NCBI GenBank assembly: GCA_031771865.1
Contig: JASISA010000026.1
Span: 1,922,001 to 1,986,000 of the forward strand
Direction of reading: 5' to 3'
DNA length: 64,000 nucleotides
Source of the DNA: Nothophaeocryptopus gaeumannii
Lineage: Eukaryota; Ascomycota; Dothideomycetes; Mycosphaerellales; Mycosphaerellaceae
This document shows, piece after piece, positions 20,301-30,918 of the stretch (its first letter is position 1; each line of letters opens with the position of its first letter). Both the position numbers and the translations under genes were made by a program. Below the pieces are notes generated by a model, which was given only the letters and a program-made list of their open reading frames with translations, had not been told where the DNA came from and ran no database searches.

Positions 20301-22076
20301 TTAAAGTGGCTGACCAGCAGCCTCAAATACTGCTCTGGTTCGGTCACTCGGCTGCCTCTGTGTACTAGCAGCAGGCGTTTCAAACTCCGGCAGATCTCCG
20401 CCATTGTTGACATACTCATGCGCTGCAGTGCGGAGGTGATGGTATGCATGAACATGCAGCTTTTGCGGCCCAGGCAATGCTGATTCCTTACCACCATGAA
20501 ACATGATTGGATAGCCGCTAGTATGAAGCATATCATTACACCACTGAGAGATATTGAGGTAGATATGCGAGCAAATCTGCGAATAGAATCAGCTGGAGTG
20601 AACTACTAAGTTCCAGCTTACAGCATCCCCTGCGAGCCTGCGAGTGCCGCTGCGAGTGACATGGGCAGCTACGAGTGCCGCTGCGAGTAACATGGGCAGC
20701 TACGAGTGCCTAGCTACGAGTGGCTCCGGCAGTTACGAGTGTGCACACCGCTACTTACCAAACTCTGCAATCTTGTCAACCCATTGCTGTAAAACCGGAT
20801 CTTCAGTATCCAGTAAATGCCCGTAGAAGTCACCGCCGTGAAGCTCCGGATAGTCGTAGAGATTGTTGGGCTCTCCAGCTACATGCTTAGCAACTGTCTG
20901 TTCGTTGTGCTTACGGATTGTATGAGTATTCCAGCAGTGTACAAACTCTCCAGTTGTATACCTCATTACAGGGATGTAGATTGCGAGCCAGGCAATACGA
21001 TCTGCTTTAAGAGCTGCGTTATAATGCCCTTCCTCTCGGAGTTGATTGAAATAGTCTCTCCAGCGGTTGAATACTGACTTTGCTGCCTCGCCCCACCAGT
21101 GCTCAATAGTCTGATTTCCTTTGCTTGTTGTATACCAGAAGGCATCGCTGAAAGTGAGATGTTCGCTAGCAAGGTGCTCACGTAGGAGAAGATGTGCGTC
21201 CGCAAGCATTGAGTTTCAACGCCCTGATCAGATCGTATGATATTAGGCATACGGCCGGCCTTGTAGATCGTGATGATGTACTGTGCAAAACCGAGAACTT
21301 GGTCTTAGCTAGCGGCCCAACAAAGTACCAGATAATCTTCCTTGAAAAGACGTCGATACAGGCGTAGATCGAGCATCCATAATCAGCCAGCTTACAAAAG
21401 CATCAATAGAGTATACATCATCAGCTCCTCGAGCTTGAGGCCTTACGCTACGAGGTTTACTGCGTTTACCAGGTCGACGGCTCTCAAAGCTGCTGGCACC
21501 TTGGCACGGGCAATACGGAAGATGCGGTCTCTACGAGTGATCAGCGAGTGCAGCCTACGAGTGCGAGTGCCTGAGTGAATGAATACAAAGGCGTACCTGC
21601 CAATGAAGTGCCATTTCTCACGAATAGTTTGGGCCAACTTGCGATATCCAAAGTCCTGTGCAGCACCATGCCCAAGCACATGGTCCAATGCTCGTTAATA
21701 GCGGCATCCACCTCTTCAGAAGATTCTGCTGGATACCTCTTATATAGGCCTATATCACGCCTCAACCGCTGATATTGTATGAGGGAGATATTGTAGCCAT
21801 CTGCCTGTAGATACTGAACTTCCTCTCATCTTTGTACGAGTACAGCCAGAAACGCTCAATAATACGGGCTCTGAGGGCATTGTCTACCTGTAGAGGAGCC
21901 TGTCGAATACGAGCACCCCACTGCTTCAGCCTCCTCTTCAGAGTCTTGACAGATATATCAATATCGTAGTAGGTTCGTAGATTATCGCATATCGCAGTGT
22001 ATTCGCGTCGGTCAAAGAAGATCCAGTGCTCAATCTGGGCTCGCACGGGCTCGAGGTCAACGGTATGAGGCGCCAT
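20301..22076 (-). pseudogene. Integrase-core (DDE) transposase, frameshifted
   Basis: The start is ATG 22076. The N terminus (AQIEHWIFFDRREYTAICDN, TLKRRLKQWG) is a helix-turn-helix-like, Clr5-type region. After it come DFGYRKLAQTIREKWHFIGR, an intron ending ACTCGTAG, then DRIFRIARAKVPA. The catalytic core keeps all three acidic positions: D in YACIDVFSRKIIWYFVGP (about 21360), D in IIRSDQGVET (about 21230) and E in NQTIEHWWGE (about 21110). The characteristic tail YIPVMRYTTGEFVHCWNTH and LYDYPELHGGDFYG follows. An intron with a possible 8-nt mini-exon leads to ICSHIYLNISQWC and the stop at 20301. One-base slips are needed near 21795, 21690, 21290 and 21200 (here CAATG replaces an expected CAAATG). 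The enzyme would have cut and joined the element's ends. This copy is inactive. Confidence 0.78.
20640..20757 (-). promoter_or_regulatory. Intron built from repeated ACTCG(C/T)AG acceptor-like motifs
   Basis: In the transposase sense this starts GTAAGT and contains at least seven ACTCG(C/T)A units in about 110 bp, including two near-identical blocks with GCTGCCCATGT. Any of the YAG ends could serve as a 3' splice site. A CTCGCAG acceptor at about 20640 gives a frame-consistent join. Confidence 0.55.
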
Positions 22077-22161
22077 ATGCACTTGCGAGTGCAGGTACGA
22101 GTGTAGGCACGAGTGTAGGGCAATATAACGAGTGTAGATAAGAGTGTGGAAGCCGAGGCGA

Positions 22162-22199
22162 AAGTTGATATGACCCTTAGTCATGAACAGGGCTCTGCC
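22162..22199 (-). repeat. Right terminal inverted repeat (38 bp)
   Basis: Exact reverse complement of the left repeat, ending ...GGGCTCTGCC and followed by AGAG. Confidence 0.95.
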
Positions 22200-22203
22200 A
22201 GAG

Positions 22204-23177
22204 GGGCGTGCTTGTTGCATTAGCATGCCCGTCCGATCCACAAACCTGCAGCTCGAGCCTTGGAATCTTGCAGACGAAGACCTGCCGAAAAGCCACCAAC
22301 ATGTCTATCTGTATTGCGTGTATGTCTGGGATTGGTGACCATTGCTCTGGTATACAGACAGTCGCTCGAAACACTGGTTTCCAAGCTGGCGTGCATCGTT
22401 GCTCCTGGCAGCCATCTGCGGCTGAAAGAGACGCTGCCACATATACCGCACAGCTCGCCTACTGACTTCACTGGAACCTTGGATAGTGAGCTTGAGCGCG
22501 TACTGACAGCGCCCTCTCCTTGCTTATAGGACGCATTGAAACGCAGTATTATCTCAGCTTATTCTTCGCCAGACGGATCAGATGCTGGTCAAGGACAGAT
22601 GAGGCGGATTAAGGATCGTCCGAACCCATTCGCAAGACGAGCGATGAGCGAGCGATGAATGGCGCCTCTGGAACTCGCCCACCCTCCAATATGTATGTGC
22701 ATGAAGCAGCCCAGCCTCGCTATTTGCACTTCCCCCCCACGAGCTCTTCTTGCCTGCAACACCGTGATCCGCCAAGAAAGTCCGGATATGCCGATTGAGC
22801 CGACGATGGACATCATATCATCCGAGACGTAGATGGTGCAGCTGCGTATACGTGCGTCGTTTGATAATCGCTGGTTTCACGCAGCGGGCGAGGTGCGAAC
22901 GGCGGGATGTGCAATGCAGTGGAAGCATCATCGTTGTTGCGGCATCCTAGATGCGCCGTAGAGCAAGCAGTGAATATCGGCGGGTCAAAGACGGAGTATG
23001 TGTGCGTTGGCCGATTCCAAAGGTTGTGTTGCGAAGAGGACGGAGAGAAGTGAACGCAGAGGGCAAGTCTACAAAAATCGCCCAGACATTTGCACGCCTG
23101 AGGCATGAAGTAAAGCAACAGTACACCATTATAACTTGTTCCAATGTACGTTCGGAGACGTCGTTCAAGCTGACTAC
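22204..23177. other. Intergenic, right flank of the transposon
   Basis: Several short ORFs overlap on both strands without resemblance to proteins. Contains the 3' side of the FAD oxidoreductase. No motif of the adjacent element occurs here. Confidence 0.45.
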
Positions 23178-24839
23178 CTACTGACCTGCAACGACCTTGG
23201 TGGTTTTGCCATGACCAAGGCTCTTGGCGATAGATGCACCGGCAAGTCGACCAAAAGTCATACTTCTCAGGCAACTCGTAGCCGGCGGGTACTCATTATA
23301 GAACAGACCAGTCATCTCACCCGCACCCCAAAGACCTGGAATTGGCACATCGTTTGTGCTCAGAACTCTCGCGTCCAAGTCGGTCTTGACACCACCATAG
23401 GTGAAAGTCAAGTTCGCTGTCATAGGGTATCCGTAGAATGGACCCTTCTCGATCTTGGCAGCCCAGTTGGTCTTATTAGGAGACAGGCCGGTTGTGGCTT
23501 TGCCGTCAAGCTTCATGAGGTCGAATGGCTTGTCATTGACAGCCGCGTTGTAGTCGTCAACAGTTTTTTTCAGTGCTTGAGGTTCCAGGCCGAGCTGCTC
23601 TGCTAGTCCTTCAATCGTGTCGGCCTTCTCGGGTGGTTGGTCGGTAGTCTCGTAGACCCAGCTGCCCTTGAAGCGTTGCATGATTGGTTCATCAGTGACA
23701 AAGTAGCAAGATTGATTGTGGTCCTTCCAGCAGTGGAGGGCGATCATCTCGAATGTGGCGAAGAGGTGACGCTGTCCCTCATCGTAGAAACGCTTGCAAT
23801 CGTCGTTCACGACGATGCCGTAGTTGTGTCCCCAGATGACAGCATCGGGCTTCGTGGCACGTCGATCGACAAGCTCGCAGTGCATTCCGTCGAAGCTGCC
23901 AGCCGTGCCGGCGCCAATCTCGAGGGCCATGCGCAGACCGGCGCCTTTGTTATACTTGATACCCGGAGCGATGAGCGGAAGCTTGTGTGTATCTCTGCCA
24001 ACATAACGTGCCAGCATCTCTTGGTTACCCTCGAACCCACCACATGCGAGAACGACATCGGGTGCAATGAGATCGTGCAAGAGTCCATCACTCTTCCTGA
24101 CCTTCAAACCGCGAATAGCTCCAGACTCATCCGTGAGCAGGCGAGCAGCCTCGGTCTCCCAGTGGATGTCGGCGTTCGGGTAGGTCTTGATCTCGTCCAT
24201 GATCTTTGTAATGATAGCAACGCCGCCCCTACAAAACTGTTAGGTCACACCCATCAAGCTCCGAGATGAATGGTAAGACACCACGCAGGACCAAGAGCGT
24301 CCTGCGCAGGCCCATTCCACCTTAAAGACGTACCCATCGGGGAAGACGAAGTGCGGTTCGTTGGTTAGTAAAGCCTGATACTTGTAAAGGAGTCTTGTTT
24401 ACTAACTTGATCTGTATCGAACTCCAGCAGAACGTTCGGTTCGTCGTGGTGCACAAACTTCACGCCGTGGTCCTCGCAGTATTTGGCAGTGATCGGAGCT
24501 TCCTTCCGGAGCTTCTCGCAGTAGACCTCGTCGGCGACGCCATTGCTGACTCGCCTCATCTCCTTTACCCAGTCCTTGTCTAGAGGATGTAAGTGGTTGG
24601 AAAGTCCGTCTACTGGCTCTGATATGGGACTCACCGAAGTCGAGGTTCCTGTCCAATCGAAGATAAGCCATGGTCCAACGAGAGGCGCCACAGCGTTCGC
24701 CTTCCTTCCCAACTTCAACAAGGGCAACGCGTCCATTCTTGTTCTGCCTCTTGCACTCCTCCAAGAAGCTCAGAGTAGCGAAGGAGCCTGCAAAGCCGGA
24801 CCCGACAACAATGAGATCGTATCCTTTGAAGGAGGCCAT
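23178..24839 (-). CDS. FAD-dependent oxidoreductase, fumarate reductase / tricarballylate dehydrogenase-like
   Basis: Four exons on minus: 24839-24635, 24579-24407, 24374-24334, 24228-23178 (introns 55, 32 and 105 bp; the 32-bp one is very short and may be mis-drawn), about 489 residues. An N-terminal dinucleotide fold (YDLIVVGSGFAGSFA, glycines 13-18) precedes the GGGVA FAD segment, DVVLACGGFEGN and the C-terminal FAD closure LWGAGEMTGLFYNEYPPATS, all as in FAD_binding_2 proteins (FrdA, ketosteroid dehydrogenase, TcuA). It lacks a signal peptide. The substrate is probably a small dicarboxylate, tricarboxylate or steroid-like compound, but this cannot be decided. Divergent from the phosphatase gene. 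Confidence 0.82.
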
Positions 24840-25965
24840 GATGCTGTCTGTGTAGGAATGAAAGATGTGATACTGGTGATTTCAGTAGAGCTTGAGTCCC
24901 TTCCGTCTCACCTTTTCTCCTTTCGTTTCCTGTAACAATCTAAATGAGCTGAGAGGCAGAGGGTCGAGCTTCTGCGGGGTTTGCAGCATGGGAGACGCGT
25001 TGCTGATCCTCAGCCAGTTCCTGGACCGCGACCCCATCTGAAGGCTTGCTTGTTCGCCAATCTAGAAACTCTGCGTCCTCGCGTCGAAGGCGGGCAAGAC
25101 ACATGAGTGGTCGACCTGAAGCAATATGCTCCAATGTCACTTTGTACCCTGGACATCGCGAACCACATTCAGTGAATTGCGGGGTGTTGCCGAGAGCTGC
25201 GGGCATAGGACTACAGAACTTCCTCTTCGCCGGCCAGCTGGTACTGACATGAGATCTTGCAGGAGTCTGATCCTGGTTGCGATCGAGCTCTTTATATACC
25301 CCGACGAATTGGTGGTACTAGGAAGGAAGTGCGGAACGATGTGGACCTTTACGATACCCGTTGAGATAATTTTGGCGTTTTACTTATCTCGCCGCTTCGT
25401 CGCCGTAGTGGATGTGGGGCAAACTTAGGCATCCGCAGGCCAGTACTGGCTGTAGATTCTAGCAAGCCTGAGCCTGGTACGAGCGGCCATAACTCAAAGG
25501 GCGGTGGTGAAGGATATGGGAATAAGAACAGGAGGAGGAGAAAGGTGGAAGTTGAACATGGCGAGTGTCTGATAGAAGGCGCTAGCGAGACGGGTTCGGC
25601 CGTTCCCGTCGGACCTCTCTACCGAGCGCCGACCTTTCTGCGATGCACTCTTGACCATGCGACGCGGACAAGACAAACTGCGCATTTGGAAGCGACATCA
25701 AGTTATCTGCGCAGCCAATAGTCGGAGAACAGAACAGCTTTCGGATCGACAGCGGCGACGAGATCGGTCCCAAGCGAGCGCGCAGCATCCCACAATTCTG
25801 ACCCTCACGCGCCGCCGAAACAGACAAACGCCGCCGATTACCCTTCCATATCACCTCGCCTTGAACAGAGCGCATTCTTTGCAGACACCTGGAATCAGAA
25901 GAGAAGGATTGTGTAAGTCCATATCGTGAACAGAAATAGGCGGGGCGCCGGCTGGCGCGACGCTC
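24840..25965. promoter_or_regulatory. Divergent intergenic region, FAD oxidoreductase / phosphatase
   Basis: 1.1 kb between two divergent starts. Small ORFs on both strands lack protein character. Presumably holds both promoters and 5' leaders. Confidence 0.4.
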
Positions 25966-27305
25966 ATGATGAGCGACTTGGACAAGGCGATCGCACAATT
26001 GCGGGCATGCAGGCCAATACCAGAGATTCAAGTACGAGAGCTGTGCTATAAGGCAAGAGAATTGCTCATAGAGGAGGGTAATGTGGTCAGCGTGGATGCG
26101 CCCGTGACGGTAAGTACTGCATAAGGCATAGGGCTGCAACTGCAGCAGTGCTGATGGTATGCCAGATATGCGGTGACATCCACGGCCAGTTCCACGACTT
26201 GATGGAGCTCTTTCGTGTGGGCGGCGATGTACCTGACACCAACTACCTCTTCATGGGCGACTTTGTTGATCGCGGATTCTATTCCCTGGAGTCATTCTTG
26301 CTTCTACTATGCCTCAAAGTGCGATATCCAGATCGCATCACTCTGATACGAGGAAATCACGAATCACGACAAATCACGACAGTATATGGCTTCTACGATG
26401 AATGTTTACGGAAATACGGTAGCGCAAATGTGTGGCGCTACTGCTGCGAGGTGTTTGATTATCTCGCTCTTGGTGCCTTGGTCATGGGTGCCGCGACGGA
26501 CCTGGAGCCCACCGATGCATCATTCGCAGACCCCTCGCAATCACACCCCGACCACGAAGATATCGAAATCGAGATTCTCAACTCGCAAGGCCAGATCATC
26601 AACCGATTTCCTCGCACTAGGCCGGGATTATCACAAGAGGTCTCACAGCTTTCAAATCCTCCCTCGTCACCATCGCAGACGCAGGATCAAACGCCATCAA
26701 AAAATGGTCCGCCTGGTACTGGTGCCTCCGGCGGCGGTAGAGGCGGCGGTGGCACCCAAGGCGGCGCGGTGCTGTGCGTACATGGCGGCCTTAGCCCTCT
26801 GATTGACAGCATTGACAAGATTCGGCTTCTTGATCGGAAGCAAGAAGTACCGCACGAGGGTGCGATGTGCGATTTGTTATGGTCCGACCCGGATGAAATC
26901 GATGGTTGGGGCTTGTCACCACGAGGCGCAGGCTTCCTTTTCGGTGCCGATATTGTGAAGTGTTTCAATCACAAGAACGACCTCAGCTTGATATGCAGGG
27001 CGCATCAACTCGTTATGGAGGGGTTCAAAGAGATGTTTGACAGCACGATAGTGACCGTCTGGTCAGCACCGAATTACTGCTACCGCTGCGGCAATGTGGC
27101 GGCCATTCTCGAGCTCGGCGAGGATGGGTCGAACGCCGGGTATGCGCCACGTAGCAATGGTGACATGCATCGATCAAACGGTATTCTTGGAGAACGAATG
27201 GATCAGAAACAAGGACCAGGGAGGCGGTACAGAGTCTTCGATGCGGCACCTCAAGACAGCAGGGGTATGCCTGCGAAGAAACCGGTTGCGGACTATTTCT
27301 TGTGA
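25966..27305 (+). CDS. PPG1: Serine/threonine protein phosphatase, PP2A-like Ppg1 type
   Basis: Exons 25966-26109 and 26166-27305 (56-bp intron) give 427 residues. All PPP-family metal and phosphate motifs are present: GDIHGQFHD (51-59), GDFVDRG (about 79-85), RGNHESRQ (110-117), HGGLSP (about 254) and SAPNYCYRCGN. The protein ends DYFL, matching the methylatable C-terminal leucine of PP2A-like enzymes. Between LALGALV and AVLCVHGG lies an insert of about 90 residues, acidic then Pro/Gln/Gly-rich, absent from PP2A itself. The N terminus MSDLDKAIAQLRACRPIPE fits Ppg1 better than PP4 or PP6. Two adjacent ATGs (25966, 25969) are equally possible. Ppg1 acts in STRIPAK-like signalling. Confidence 0.85.
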
Positions 27306-28826
27306 GTAACAAAGCATAAGACGGCGCAAAAGTTGGACATGGAAGCGAACAGATACCCGTATGTATTATTGTGCAGAACTTCTCTCATCAGCACCATCAC
27401 GCTCAAGAACGGCACTTGATCTGGTAAAACGATAGCGCTTGCCGTTTGCTTTCGCCTTTGAAAATCGTAAGTGAACAAGCATTATTGAACTCTCACGCCA
27501 CGCGAAAACACACGCGATCTGTGGCAGTCAAGCACTGCGTGAAGATCCAGATCGCGAATCGGAAGCCCTGCTTTGAAGAAAGTGGTATCGTAGAACAGGC
27601 TGCGTAAATAACGTTCGCGCTGGTGGAGATCGTCAGTGACGGTCTGCAACGGCGATCAGCTGGGCTGGTCAAGAATAGCACAATCTCATCAGCAGCCTCA
27701 ACCGTAGCGGACCCGCCTCCTTCTCGACGCATACAGACTTGCCAACCTTACAGAGGTGAATAGTACGAGATCTAAACGCGCTACTCTCCCGAACGACATC
27801 ATCATGGTACTGTATCGCGTCGCGTCCGACCTGGTTCGAGAGGTTGGCTTCTCGTTGGACACAATCGTCACGAGACTTCTAGATTCTCAGCTTGTCGTAA
27901 GACTCCGTGGGACAGTAAACGGCCTTCCACAATCGCGGGAACCTACAACCAGAGTCATTTCGTTTACATTCTGCCATCACCATATTAGTGCGTCTGCTGT
28001 TTTTCCGCAGCCAAAGGTACGTGAGTCGGGTTATTCGGGTTTTCAGGTGCAGCGCGCCCAGATTTGCCAATCCTTTAAGGAGACTCCGCCGCATTCGAGG
28101 GCACGCTTTCGGACGAGGAGGCGCATTCGTTCAGAATAGAACAGAGTCTTAATACTTTAGCAGATGCGTATGCGAAATTGCAGTGGCAAGACTTGGGGAA
28201 GGAAAAGGTTTGCAGCAGCAGTCCGCGACCTTCTATAATGGACAGGAACGCATGGAAAGGAGAATCGAGGAGAGCAATCTTGTGAAGAGCTTGGTATAGG
28301 AGGTCGGCAGACGGCCTGCCAAAGCCGTCCAGGACCGACGTCAGCCAATTGTGAGGAACAAGCAGATTGCCTTTCCCGGAACTGACCTCATGCACGATCG
28401 AAGTATACTCAAACACTTCCCCCTGTCATTGGTGCTGGAAGCGGACCGCAATGCATGATGGATCCTGCAAGTGCAGTGCTACGGCTCCCCATTCAATTGA
28501 TCCATCGACCACGTAACAGTGCAGTGAATAGATATTGAAGCGACAACGCCCTCGCGGGCGTGGGTGTCACTTCAGGTACTTATGGGAAGGATTTGTTGGA
28601 GTGCAAGAACTTCGATTATTGGTTCACGACTACGAAGCAACGACAAGCAGTAACAGTCTACCAAACATCAGACAACGAGGACATCCAAATCATCTACATC
28701 GATCAATCGTCGACAAAAGACTTTCCTGCTTCTTGCCCAGCTACTACGGCTTGGACAGACGACACTCTTTTCATTGCATAATAGTAACGATAATAATCGA
28801 CTCAGCGAGGTCGAGTACACGACACG
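27306..28826. other. Gene-poor 1.5 kb
   Basis: Overlapping ORFs on both strands (for example 27493-27732 and 28075-28416 minus, 27756-28139 plus) show no family features, and their antisense frames are equally open. The last 200 bp are the leader of the next gene, containing an AT-rich box and CGACAATA-type sequence. Confidence 0.4.
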
Positions 28827-30613
28827 ATGGCCGAGGGTGGCCGTATACCAGGGCCACCGTACCCTCCAGAGTATCAAGGCTTGGGCGGAGAGCCAACACC
28901 TCTACCAGATGCACCCATCAATGCGGTATTCCTGGCACTGTTCACGTTGATGGCGGCCGGTCATACTGGTCTCTTCTGTTTCAACAAAAACAAGAAAGGG
29001 CATCTGTTCCCCATGAACATGGCCACATTCGGTTTGTCTCCCTGTCAACAAGATGATCTCGCCAAAGCGATCATCACTGACCAATCTACACAGGTTTCTG
29101 CTTCACACGAATAATAGCAACCTCACTACGAATAGCATGGTCCTATCACACAAGAACCAACGTCTCCTTAGCCATGGCCGCCATGATATTCGTCTACGCC
29201 GGAGTCATCGTTCTCTTCATCTGCAACCTCTTCTTCGCCCGCCGCATCGTGCGAGCTCAACATCCTACTTTCGGCTGGAAACGAAGAGCCTCAACTTGGC
29301 TGCACGTCCTCGTCTGGGCTTGCATAGGAACCATCCTCTGCCTCATCTCCTCTGTCATCGTGGAATTCTACACACTCGACAAATTCAGCCAAACCTCGGC
29401 TCGAAGGATACAACACTTTGGTGGAATCCTGTTCGCTGTCGTAGCTGTCTTGCCGATCCCGATAGTCACGATCTCATCACTGGCTCGACTACATCCTGCA
29501 GCTCGAGCCCACCGAATCGACAATTTCGGCACGGGATCCATCCACCTAAAATGCTTCGTCTCCCTCATCTCGGCGGTCCTCCTTTCCACAGGCCAAATCT
29601 TCCGCGCCGTAACCAACCTGGCCGGCCCTTACCCCCTCTCCGACTCTTACCACCCCTGGTTCTACAGCAAAGCCTGCTTCTACATATTCAACTTCACCAT
29701 CGAAATCATCGTCGTCATGTTCTGGCTCTTCGTCCGGATCGATCAGATCTTCTATGTTCCCGACAAAGCGGCTGTGCCGTACTCCTACGGAAGTCAACAT
29801 ATTCACCCTGGAGATGATGATTGGGAGAAAGCGAGAAGGCCTATGATACATCCTTCCCAATCGGAGGTGTTCACGCATCGAAGTCGATCGGAACGAAACT
29901 CGCAGGCTACGATTCCGCCGCTTTCGAGACAACAATCATGGGCTTCCGTATCCGTCCGCAAATGGATGACAGCCGACGAACAAGACCGTCGCTCAATTCA
30001 TTCCTCTTGGGGTGGAATCTCTCGTACAGTCGTTGGCTCCTCCTACGGCGAAGACGGAACAACCGAAATCCCTTACCTCCAAGATTCCGGATTCGGACGC
30101 GACTCCATCGAACTCGGCGTCACTCGCCCTCCTCATATCAGATGTACATGCGGCGCCAACGAACCCTGGAGTAGTCAAGTCTTCTCACCGAGCGAAGGCG
30201 AGAACCACGAACACGGCAACGGACTTGTCCCGTCCGTGCCTCATCACGGTCAAGACGGCGAACTCCCCGAAATGGGCTACGATGGCCATTCAGGGAAATG
30301 GGTTCAACGCTCTTCCATGAGCACAACCTACACGATTCCGGAATCGCTTCGTCCTGCTTCTTCGAGCAACCGGCCGAGAACAACCTCGCCTTTACTCCTC
30401 CACCACGTTCATCGACGACATGATAGCCAAGGTTTCGAGAGTCCATTGAACTCTCCGCTCAGTCCGGTGATGGTGCAGAGACCTGTGTCGAGAGATGAAG
30501 CGGGTCCGGAGACGAGCATGCTTGTGGCGGAGGAGAGGGGACCGGGAAGTTCGAGTCGGGCGAAGAGCCCGGCTAGTTCGCTGGGTAGGCCGTCGATGGG
30601 GTCTCATCAGTGA
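28827..30613 (+). CDS. DUF3112-type multi-spanning membrane protein
   Basis: Exons 28827-29031 and 29094-30613 (62-bp intron, phase 1) encode 574 residues. A Pro-rich head leads to DAPINAVFLALFTLMAAGHT, then across the intron GFCFTRIIATSLRIAW and TNVSLAMAAMIFVYAGVIVL, FARRIVRAQHPTFGW. These are the hallmarks of the fungal DUF3112 family of about seven helices. Further helices follow to about residue 270. The C-terminal half is a long cytoplasmic-type tail rich in Ser, Arg and Pro (RSRSERNSQATIPPLSRQQS), a likely target of phosphorylation. Such proteins are receptor-like but their function is unproven. Convergent with the acyltransferase gene. Confidence 0.8.
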
Positions 30614-30918
30614 GAACTTGAGTAGAGAGGGGAGTGCGAGAATTTCGCACAGACCGACGAATTTCCTTTTCACAGAGTGGTTTGATGGGCTATTAGCGTT
30701 GGCGTTCTTTTTTGTCTTGCTCTTTTGGGTATACATGTCAGATCTCACTACAGCAAGGAGACTGGCGAACTCTCGTACTTTACATTATACTAGTAAGCTT
30801 AGTTACCGAGCCTAGATCGCAGCAAATTTCATCGGCTACCAAATGCATTCATCATGCGCATATTTACAAATCTCCATATCTCTCTTCCTCTTCCTCATGG
30901 CTATCATTACTTCCCTCC
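30614..30918. terminator. Convergent 3' intergenic region
   Basis: About 300 bp between the stops of two convergent genes, T-rich from about 30700 and pyrimidine-rich toward the acyltransferase. Presumably both polyadenylation regions. No clear signal pair picked. Confidence 0.4.

Larger units (their letters stand above)
17330..22203. mobile_element. TIR DNA transposon with integrase-core transposase and accessory genes
   Basis: A 4,866-bp element (17334-22199) is bounded by 38-bp perfect inverted repeats beginning GGCAGAGCCC (17334-17371 and 22162-22199) and flanked by a 4-bp direct target duplication AGAG (17330-17333 and 22200-22203). It contains a plus-strand accessory gene, two minus-strand genes (accessory and transposase) and over 40 copies of CACTCG(C/T)AG or its complement, a density not seen outside the element. 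The transposase keeps parts of a retroviral-integrase-like DDE core, like the integrase-core proteins of Ginger-like elements, but the termini do not start with TGT as I recall for Ginger. Several genes carry single-base frameshifts, so this copy is not autonomous. Confidence 0.88.

Noticed and set aside
25913..25939. GTAAGT...AAATAG as a 5' leader intron of the phosphatase
   Set aside because: Only 27 bp, too short for splicing, and it does not affect the coding start.
27493..28416. Minus ORFs considered as a small two-exon gene
   Set aside because: No conserved features and no in-phase splice join found.
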